Shown here: piece after piece, positions 1 through 9,800 of the stretch | How positions within the stretch are numbered: position 1 is the stretch's first letter | How the letters are laid out: each line of letters opens with the position of its first letter | DNA from: an uncultured Desulfuromonadales bacterium | GTDB lineage: Bacteria; Desulfobacterota; Desulfuromonadia; Desulfuromonadales; Geopsychrobacteraceae | Direction: 5' to 3' | Assembly: GCA_945788205.1 (NCBI GenBank) | Contig: CALZLE010000429.1 | Coordinates: 1 to 14,310 of the forward strand | DNA length: 14,310 bases | Notes under the pieces: model-generated | Told to the model about the DNA's origin: nothing | The model's database searches: none | What the model saw: the letters and a program-made list of their open reading frames with translations, nothing else | Position numbers and translations under genes: made by a program

Positions 1-831
1 CTTACGCTGGATTTTCGAAATGTCAGCCAGTTACTTGATTTTAAATTCGCGACCGAAAATGGTGTGACCAGTTTAGAGGTGAGCCGCAAGGCAACCTTGC
101 CCATTTCCGGCGATACCCTGCAGTGGGGCGGTATATACAATGTCGTCTCGAGTCTGTTGGCGCCGGAAACAAGTTTTGCCAAGCTCAAGTTCAGCAATGT
201 GGATCAACATACTGTCATCTATGGTGGTGGCGACTACAACACGATCGCGTTTAACCCCGGCGCAGACTATCAGGGGACCTTCATTGGCAGTACCGGTTTG
301 AGGAATCCGCGTGAGGTCCTGGCTCAGGCCATTGCGCACCCGCAGGATACGCTTAATCTGTTGTTGCCGTCGGCAACGGTGATCAATGCAATTGATTACA
401 GCAGCTTGATCAAACTGGAGTCAATTACCCAGTCCAAGCTCGGTGACTTGCTGAATTACGCGAATATGGGCGATTCTTTTCTCGCCGGCCTTGGATCCGG
501 CCCTTCATTCACAGGGGTTACCGGCACCAAGGGGCTGTCTGGAGAGGTTTCGGGGATTACCGATTTTACTTATGGACCGGGGCTGAATCTGTTGCTCGGT
601 TCCGGGCAGGGCAGTGCTAAAGACCTCGTTACTCCAGACAACGTAACCGGCTGGTTCAAGACTCTGGCTGCGAGTACTGCCGGCAATGTTTTTTTGGGCC
701 GTAATCATTTCACCGTGGGTGGGATTGATCTGAAGCTCGATACCGATGCGCTGACAGGCAGTAAAAAAGTACTTGCCGAGGCCTGGAACCGTCTGGCGGC
801 AACCCAACTGCAGAAGTGGTCACCCGGCGTC
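1..831 (+). other. Protein region: unrecognised beta-rich segment upstream of the first RTX-like repeat (residues 1-277)
   Basis: This stretch encodes alternating hydrophobic/polar strands with many Gly, Thr and Asn (for example V-I-Y-G-G-G-D-Y-N-T near residue 73) and a more helical, Leu-rich part around residues 103-150 (R-E-V-L-A-Q-A-I-A, then L-L-P-S-A-T-V). I do not recognise a named domain. It is in the same open frame as everything downstream. It could be a degenerate beta-helix or carbohydrate-binding-like region; nothing in it supports a catalytic role. Confidence 0.5.
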
Positions 832-3800
832 CACATTCTGGCCGGCAAGGGGGGGGCGGATACCTATACTTTCCAAGGGGTTTGGGGGGTTGCTGCCGTC
901 ATTGAGGCTCCCGATCTGATCCTGGGGGGCGCAGCATTCCCTGAGGGGTTTGATACTCTCGACTTCCAGAGCGTAGCAACCGATCTGCACTTTACTATTT
1001 ACGAAGTCACTACGGCGAATATCGAATCCTTCCGCAATATTTTCTCGACCTATCAAAACCGTGTCGGTGACAGCACCGGTAACTTTGACGGCATTGGTCT
1101 CGGCACCAATATCGTTATCGTTTCCGACCAGGTTTATAACGTTGATACCGATGCTTCGCCCGAGGCGCCGTTCCAGAGTGGCCTGAATTTTGTTATTGCT
1201 AACGACATCGAGAACCTGATCGGTGGTCAGGCTAAAAACACGTTCACCTTTGTCGATGGCGCCGAGGTTCAGGGCATTGTCACCACCGGTACCGGTGGTG
1301 AAGTCATTCTGGATTACCGGCAGTTCCGCAATCCGGGCGACAGCACCGGGGTAGCGACCAATCTGGATGTGACGGCCGTTGCGCTTGTTCCTTCCTATAA
1401 CATCTTCGGTCATGACACCACGGCGATTAATTTCGCTTATGGCACTGCCGACGGCATTCTCGGCGGCCGTCTGGCCGGGTTTGACACCTTGATCAATGAG
1501 TGGTTTGGCGTCAATCTGCCCAGCGACGACTGGGCGGTCACCAATGTCAGCAAGATCATCGGCAGTACCGGTAACGATGCTCTGATCGGAAGCTCTCTGA
1601 GAGACAACACCTTTGTCCTCACCGAGGGCGGCATCGATGAAGTGAATGGCGTGGCGACGACTGCAAAGGGCAAGGGCAATACCATCAACTATGAGGGTGC
1701 GGTGACGGGTGTGATGGTGAATTTGTTGAGTAACCTAGCAACCTCCAGCAATGGTTCGGCCACCCTGCAGAACATACAAAATATTGAGGGCGGCAAAGGC
1801 AACGACACCCTGACCGGGGATTTAGCCAAAAATACCTATTACTTTAAAGATGGTTGGGGCACTGATGTCGTTATAACCAATGGTGGCCAAGATTTTATAG
1901 ATTTCAGCGCGGTTACGCAAAAAGTAACTCGACAGTCCGGTACAGTGGCCGCAGGCACAACCATTAACGGCCTCGATGTGAGCGGCGCAGTTCTGTATAC
2001 GTCTGGAGCCAACAAAGTCTATGTGCAGGGCACCTATGATGAGGCAACGACTAATGCCGCCAGCAATCTTGATCCGACGGCGAATAACACCAGCTGGCTG
2101 GGGTACATTTCCCCGGCCATTGCCGACTTTGCCAAACCGCTCAAGGTTGCGATTCAGCAGGGAGTCTTTGGTACTGACCTTGCCCAATTGTCGGATGCGC
2201 AGTTAGATCGCTTGTCTGCCGAGGCGTTGCAGCGCTGGCTGGAGGTCGCTGGTACGGAGAACCTGCCGGCACTGGCGGATATTGTCATTCAGGTGACCAA
2301 TTTATCTGACGGCATTCTCGGGCTGGCCGGGGATAACACCATCTATATCGACAACAACGCCAGTGGCGTCGGTTGGTTTGTCGATCCCACCCCCGCCGAC
2401 GACAGTGAATTCACGCTCCAGGCCGATGGCGGACTCAGCGCTAAGCCGGGAACTACGGCGATCGATGGCGTTGACCTGCTGACCACGATCATGCATGAGA
2501 TGGGACACCTGCTGGGCCTGGAGCATGTGGCGCAGAACAGTGCTCTGATGAACAGCACCCTTGAGGCCGGCAGTCGCAGCAATCCCACCGTGGCCGATGG
2601 TGTTCTGGCCGCACAAGGTTTGGCGCCGTTAACCGGGCTGGCAGTCAAATTACAGAGCGCTGATAAGGCGACCTTGTCTGACGGCTTGGCGGCCTTCGCC
2701 AGCTGGGCAACCGATTTTGAGCTCGAGCTGGACGATATCTTCGGCCCGGAGATCCCCTTTACCGGCCAGACCCTGGCCGACCTGTTTGGTCTGACCGACC
2801 TGGCTGTACAGTCCAGGGTCGAAAGTTTCAGCAGCAGCTTTACCTCACTGTTCACAGCCGACAGCACCGATGTTTCGGAACAAACCATTAGTGATGCCGG
2901 ATTGGATGTCAGTATCGTCACCGCTGGCGCGCGCAAGCAGTTTCAAGCGCGCATTGACCTGGTGGCTGACATCAATAAAGATATTGTTATCGATGTCAGC
3001 AGCATATCCCTGCCCAGCGATTTTCTCGGTCTCGATCTGGACCTGGGAGCCTTTGGTCTGAGCGGAGATTTCCCAACCTTCAATCTGAGCGGCGGCATCA
3101 CCCTGACGGTCGATTTCGGTCTCGATGAAAGCGGCGAATTCTTCGTCGCCAACCCGGGGGTGCGCGGCGATATCACTTTTGGCGATAAACCCCTGCAGGT
3201 TATCGACGTCAACACCGCCGGCCACGCTATCAGTCTCGCCGGAGATCAATCGGCGTTCTTCACCGTCGGCGAACAACTTCTGATTGAAAACTCCGACACC
3301 AATGATGGTGGCTATCTCGTTTACGACCTGAACTACGATGGCACCGATACCCTGATCATGTTCAGCAACGCCTTTAACACCGCGTTTCCCGGGGGCAATG
3401 GCGAGGCGGTCAACAGCAACGGCGACCGGTTTGTCATCGACAGCTATATCGAAACCAAAGATAGCTTCACCTTTGCAGGTGAGCTGCCACAGCAATACCA
3501 GGACGGCAGCAAAGATGTCTTTTTGCTGGCGGATGCGGCGGGCAACGATGGTGCTTACACTGTCGATCGATTTGAACTGGATGCCAATGGCAATACGATC
3601 GTTTATGTCAACGAGGTCATCATCCACGATGTGATCGGTGGCCACCTGCGTCCGACCTTCGATGCCTCCATCAGTTTGGGACCTCTGTCTTTGGGAGTTG
3701 ACGATGCGGTGCTGGGCTTTGACGCAGGTATTTTTGTCGGCACAACGGCAACCTTGACCACAGTGCAATTAGCGGCTGCCGATCAGGCGTTGGCCAAGCA

Positions 3801-6800
3801 AAGCGTACAAAAGGGCATCCGCCCCGACAGCAGTTATGATGTGCTGTTGCCGCTGAAAGTAACCACGCCCTTGAGCGGGTTGGTCGTCGAACCGGTGGTT
3901 CTGGCGGCCAGCAGCAGCTTGGGTCTGCCATCGGCCTCCAATCTGGCACAGTTTCTCGGCAACCTGGCCTACCTGTTCCCGTCATCACTGGATATCAACA
4001 ACCTCATCAAGTTCAATGGCTTCTCGCTGACCGATCTGTTGAATGTTATTGAGTACTCGCTGGACGAACTGGTCGGTGACAAGGTCGATAAGCCGGAGAC
4101 TGCCACTGATGAACAGGGCCTTATCTATAAGGAAATGCCGCTGATCAGTAAAAGCGCGGCGGATATTTTGGGGGATGGCGGCACTGACTTTATCACTGTA
4201 TTGCGAGAAAAATTTCGGCAGGCCCGTGATTTGTCAAACGATCTTTCGGAGTTTGAGTTCAATATCAATACAGAACTGCGCAGCTTCCTCGGTCTGGCAG
4301 CGACCGCCAAGCCAGTGAGCCTGACCTATGAAAATTCCAGTTTTAATTTTGATCTGGAACTCGGCGCTTCGTTTAATGACACCATAGATCTGTCTGTCGA
4401 TCTGGGCAGCTACCTGGATGAGTATGCATCGTTACCCTTGGGCATCGATATCTCTAGCGCGGCTCAGGTTGACGTTTCAGCCTTTGCCGATCTGGATATC
4501 GGTTTTAGTTTCGATCTGAGCAATGTCGCCAGCCCGACCCTGTTTTTCGACGACGATATCGGTTTGAGCTTTGGTCTGGACGTGATTAATAACGGGCCAT
4601 TGAGTTTCAAGACGTCAATTAATGTCCCTGTCGTTGGGGAAGTCGGTCTTTATGTGGAGGATGGCCAGGGGCATGTCAATCTGTACGGTCGCGCGGGTCT
4701 GGCCGACGACAGCGACGGTGATAATCGCTGGACCTTTTCTGAGTTAAGTGACGCTTTCGAATTTGAATTTGGCGGTGATGTTGAGCTGGACCTGCCGTTC
4801 TACTTCCCGACCTCGTCGATGCCGCTTGGCGGTTTTGCGATTGATCTCGATGGTGACGGCATACTTGAAAATGCCTTGCACTTCAGTGCCGATATCGACA
4901 AAACCGGCTTGAGCAACAAGATCACTAACGTCCCAAGTCTGGTGCCGTCCTTTGATCTGTTTGCCGTTCTGAATGATCCCAAGCTGGTTCTGACCGGGCT
5001 GGAAGGTATGTTTAATGGTCTCAAAAGCGGCCTGACCGAACGCTTCGAAAGCATCGGACTGCCGTTGATTGGCGACAAACTTAACAGTGCCGCAGATTTT
5101 ATCGACAGCAAACTGCGGACCGTTTTGTTGGGAATCAACGATGCCGATGTCACTCTTAACCTGAACGATACCACCACGGCGGAAGCTTCGCGTGGCCGCT
5201 ATGATGATGGCTTAGGCCGCTTCCTGCTCAATGCCTACATTAACGGTGAATCGACCGTCGAGACCGTCCTTGACGTGATCCGCACAGCATTGTTTGAAAA
5301 ATTTGGCAAGCCAGCTGATGGCACTGGTCTGAACATCCTCATGGTCCAGCAGACAGACGCAGATGGCACTCTGATGTTTGATGGTACCGGCACTCCGGTG
5401 ATGGTCGAAGTTACATCCAAGGAGCAGGTCCAACTCAGCATTTCTGGTAACGAATTTCAGTTCAATGTGCTGTTGTCAGATAATATCTTTGATGAAGCAA
5501 TCAAGCTGGATTTTGATGCCAGCGCGCCTGGCCTGAGCCTGAAGGCGGATGCGGCTGCTTTGAACTTCACCCTGGATTACATCTTCGGTCTCGGGTTCGG
5601 CCTGAACAGTGACCTCGGTCTTTATCTCGACACCAGCGGCGCAACAGACAGCGGCGAAGAGTTTGTTCTCACTGCGGCTGCCACTGTCAGTGCCGGGGCG
5701 AATCTCACTGCCCAGCTGGGTTTCCTGCAGGCGAACGTCAAAGAAAGGCCCGATGATGATGACGCTAGTCGCCTTACCGGTAAGATCGCCCTTGATCTCG
5801 ATGGCGGTGGCGACGGCAAATGGGATATCGGCGCGGCAAATGATCTTGAGGTCATCGGCAAGATCAACATCAGCGCCAATGCCGATTTTGACGTGCTGGT
5901 CAATATCGAGGCGAAAGACATCTCTCTGCCGGAAATCACCACCATCTTCCACTACGATCAGACCTTCGCCGATCTGACCATCAGCAGCCAGACAGGAACC
6001 ACGCTGCAGGTTGGCGGAGCCCCGGAAATTGTCTTCGAAAATGTCACCCTGGATCTGGGTAAGGCAATCAGCGGTTTTGTCGGGCCGATTGCCAATCAAG
6101 TCGGCGATATTCTGGCACCACTGAAGCCTTTGATCGATTTGCTGAATTTGGAAGTGGATCTGGGCATTACCAAAATCCGTATGTTGGATCTGGCGCGCCT
6201 CAAATTGACCGCCAAACAGTTCGCAAATGCCGAGAAGGCGATTGATGCAGTGAGTGAGGTCATCAACCTGATCGACGCGGTCAACAAGGCCGGCAAAGAC
6301 TCAGTGTTGATCAGCTTCGGTAGTTTTTATGTCGGTGGTGATATGGCTAAGGCTGCCACCCCGGAGGAAAAGGAACTGACCACCGTCCCTGAAGGGGCGG
6401 GGATGACCCCGGATCTGAATCAGTCGACTGGGACAAGCACCAGCCAGAAGCAGGTCACCAAGCAGTTTGGCACCACCAGTGGCAGCTTTGAATTTCCGCT
6501 CTTGCAGAAACCAAGTTCGGTGTTCGGCTTGTTGATGGGTAAGAATGTCGATCTGTTTCTGTACAACCTGCCGGCTCTCGATCTGAAATTCGAATATATC
6601 CAATCCTATCCGATTTATCCGGGGCTCAATGCCCGGATTGGCGGCCGGGTCAGCGCAGAAACCAACTTCGCATTCGGTTTCGATACTTATGGTTTTAATG
6701 AATGGTCCGGCGGTGGCTTCGTGCTCAACGATGTTGATACCATTTTTGAAGGCTTCTTTGTTCGCGATCATGACCTGCTGACCGGTGCTGAGATTGTCGA

Positions 6801-9800
6801 GGCGACCGTCAGTGCCGCTTTGATCGCCGGCGCTTCGGTCGGCATTGGCGGCTTGATCGAGGCCGGTGTTGATGGTGGTATCGAAGCAAAAATTGAGTTT
6901 GATCTGAATGATTACGGCAACGTCGACAATGAAGCCGGTGATGGCAAGATGCGGGTCAATGAAATCATCGGCCGGCTTGAAAATGGCCCGCAGTGTCTGT
7001 TCGATATGCACGGTGATTTAAGAGCGTTTCTCGAGGCTTTCTTTTGGGTCGGAGTTAAGGTATTCGGTGCTGAGATCACGATCTTTGAAGCCCGCGACCG
7101 TTTTGTCGATGCGGTTCTGGCTGAGTTTAACTACAGCTGTCCACCACCGGCTTCCCCCGATATCTCACATCTGGACAGCAATGGCGTGCTCACCCTGCGT
7201 TTCAACGACAATGGAACCCTTGTCGACAATACAGAAGACCTCGGTCGCCATAGCTATTCGGTCGAGCGACTCGAGCTGCTTGATGATACGGCGCGTCAGA
7301 AATTGGCCAATGGCGTTAATTATGAACTGAACAAGGATGACATTACTGACGGACGCCTGGTTAGTGACAACAATGATCGAGACCTGACCAACATTACCGG
7401 GCCGGTTATTGTCGTCAAGGCGCGTGGCCTGGTTGAGATATATCGGGAGGACGAAGTCAGTAGGGTTCAGGCGTTCGGCACCAACATGGTTCTGGATGAT
7501 CCCAATCTTTCTGCGGATGAACAGAGCAGTGACACCTATGTTATCGGCGAAGGGATCAACGCGGAAATCTATCTCCGCGGTAAAGGTGGCGCAGACCGTA
7601 TCGAGGTGCGTGGCGGGAAAGACAGTGTCCAGGTATTTGGTGACGCCGGGACCGACAGGTTGACCGTCTATGGCAACCTTGCTGACGTTGCGATCACGAT
7701 CGATGGGGGCTCCTCGGCTGATGAACTGATCGTCAAGCTGGACGATGGCCAGGCCGCCAGTTACGCAATGGCCACTCTGATTGGCGGCAGTGGCAAAGAC
7801 AAGCTGTTCGGCAGTGATAATCGCGACATTATTTATGGCGATATGGAAACCACCGCAGAAGATGGCGGGGTTACTGCCAACACCGATCTGGATCCAGCTG
7901 CAAAGCTCTCACCGCATAGTGACTATATTGAGGGTGGCGCAGGTGTCGATCGTATTTACGCCGGACTCGGCGATGACACCATCTTAGGCGGCGCAGGTGA
8001 GGACACTCTTTATGGTGGCGCAGGAGAGGATCGTCTGGATGGCGGCAGCGAAATCGATCATCTCTATGGACAGGCTGATGCGGATATCCTGATTGGCGGC
8101 AGTGGCGACGATATTATCGATGCCGGTACGGGTGCCGATTTTATTACCTGGAAGGTCGGGCAGGGCAGCGACATCATTTCAGGTGGTGATTCAACCTACG
8201 TCGATGCGGAGGACGGCAACAAGCTCAAGGCGCATCGTGATCGTCTGGAGCTCACCGGGGCTGATGGCAACATCATTGATAGCGTCGTTTTGACCACCGG
8301 TGCGGTTGACCGGAACGGTGGTGATTTTAAACAGATCAATCTTGATTACAGCGTCGCAAATCGCACTGAAACTCTGACCCTGGAAGAGCTGGAAGAGCTC
8401 GCCATCGACCTGGATGAAGGTGCAGATCAGGTCACGGTTAATGACCTGCGGACCGCAGAATTGCGGAATCTGGAACTGGACCTGGGAACCGGAGAGACTC
8501 TCTACGATTATCCGCTGCGTGAAACCCGGGTTGACGAAGTGGCTACGACCGATCCTGAAAAGCCGATCTTTGCTGAATATGATCAGATTTTTGCAGCACA
8601 ACAAAGCGTCTTTTTACTAACCGATCCGCTGCTCAACAATCAACAGTCGCTGCAGCAGTTCCATCGTTACCAGCTGACCAAGGGGGCCTACCTGTTTAAC
8701 AGTGATGGCTCTCCGCAGCTGGAAAACCTGCTGATTGATGGGCAAAAATATATCACTCAGGCCTACAGCGGTGAAATGCTCGAGAATGCCGATGGCGAAG
8801 GAACCCTGATCGCGGTCGAAACCCGGGCGACAGATATCGGCAGTGGGCATCTGCTGGTTGCACAGCAGGGCAACAGCCTGCCGGATGGCGTAAACACCAA
8901 GCAAAGCTTTTATCGCTATGCCCTTGAACAGGGCTATTATCTCTACGACGCAACTGGTCAGCCGCTGTTACAGGGCATTAGCATTGCCGGCGTGGTTTAT
9001 CAGATCCAGCAGCACAATACCCCGAAGAATAATGACGACGACTTGACCGGCTCGGTCATCAAAACCGATGCGCTGGGGAACTTGATCCTTGAAGTGGTTG
9101 AAACTCGGACGGAGCAGGATAGCCGGCGGGTTGAGAAAAATGTTCTCGTGAAAAATGCTGCCGGTGAGCTGGTTAATGCGACGCGCAATGATGCTGATGA
9201 GCTTGTTCCTGCTCAAGCGGCCGACACTGTTGAAACGGAAATCTTCCTCGAGCCAGAATACGGTTTGGATTCGCAGCTGGATAAGGTCACATTTTATGGT
9301 GGTAATGATGCCGACCTGTTCTTTCTTGCCAGCAATCTGGATGACCAGAGCAATGATGACAATCCGGTCCTATCTGTTTCTCACGTTGTTCGTGAGGACG
9401 GCGCGAATAGCGATGCTTTGAGCTATGCCATCAAGCATGCGAACAATTTACATGATCAGGTTCATATTCTCGCCCAGGGGGACAATACTTCTGACGATGA
9501 AGATGTCATCCTGGCAGATGATATTGCCCACGATGTCCTAAATGTGTTGCGACTCGAAACCGGTCGCGGTGAAGATCTTGTCGTCGGTTCGCAGTTTGAT
9601 GATGTCATCGATACCGGACTGGGTAACGATACCGTCACCGGTGGCCGCGGCGTCGATACCTTTATCGATGCGGGCGGGACCGATAAACTGTTAGAAATCC
9701 GTGATGCCAATTTCTATCTGAGCGATCAAACCTTTGTCGTCGAAGAGCTGGCAGTTGGGGTAGTAACAGGCGCCGATGAAGCGGGTTTTGCCATTGTCGA

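Noticed and set aside
849..856. G8 tract considered as a sequencing-error frameshift
   Set aside because: The RTX-like motif reads correctly across the tract and the same frame stays open on both sides, so no frameshift is needed.
2845..3768. Antisense open frame of 307 codons, plus others of 253 (13189-13950), 236 (6301-7011), 207 (5476-6099) and 197 codons (820-1413)
   Set aside because: These frames are exactly in register with the sense codons, so they close only where the sense gene uses TTA, CTA or TCA (for example TCA at 6301 and at 13189). The gene rarely uses these codons, so long mirror frames are expected. Their translations show no recognisable domain.
6964..7140. The two cysteines considered as a cytochrome c haem site or iron-sulphur cluster
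   Set aside because: There is no CxxCH motif and only two Cys 48 residues apart, which is insufficient for either cofactor.
7067..7330. Plus-strand open frames of 60-125 codons in frames 2 and 3, such as 5609-5977, 7067-7330 and 12263-12586
   Set aside because: They overlap a frame that carries coherent domain motifs, lack a convincing ribosome binding site, and give Ser/Arg/Met-rich translations typical of off-frame reading.
7933..8148. Regular 27-bp repeat considered as a CRISPR array or minisatellite
   Set aside because: There are no unique spacers between constant repeats; the period is a nonapeptide codon ladder that encodes RTX motifs.
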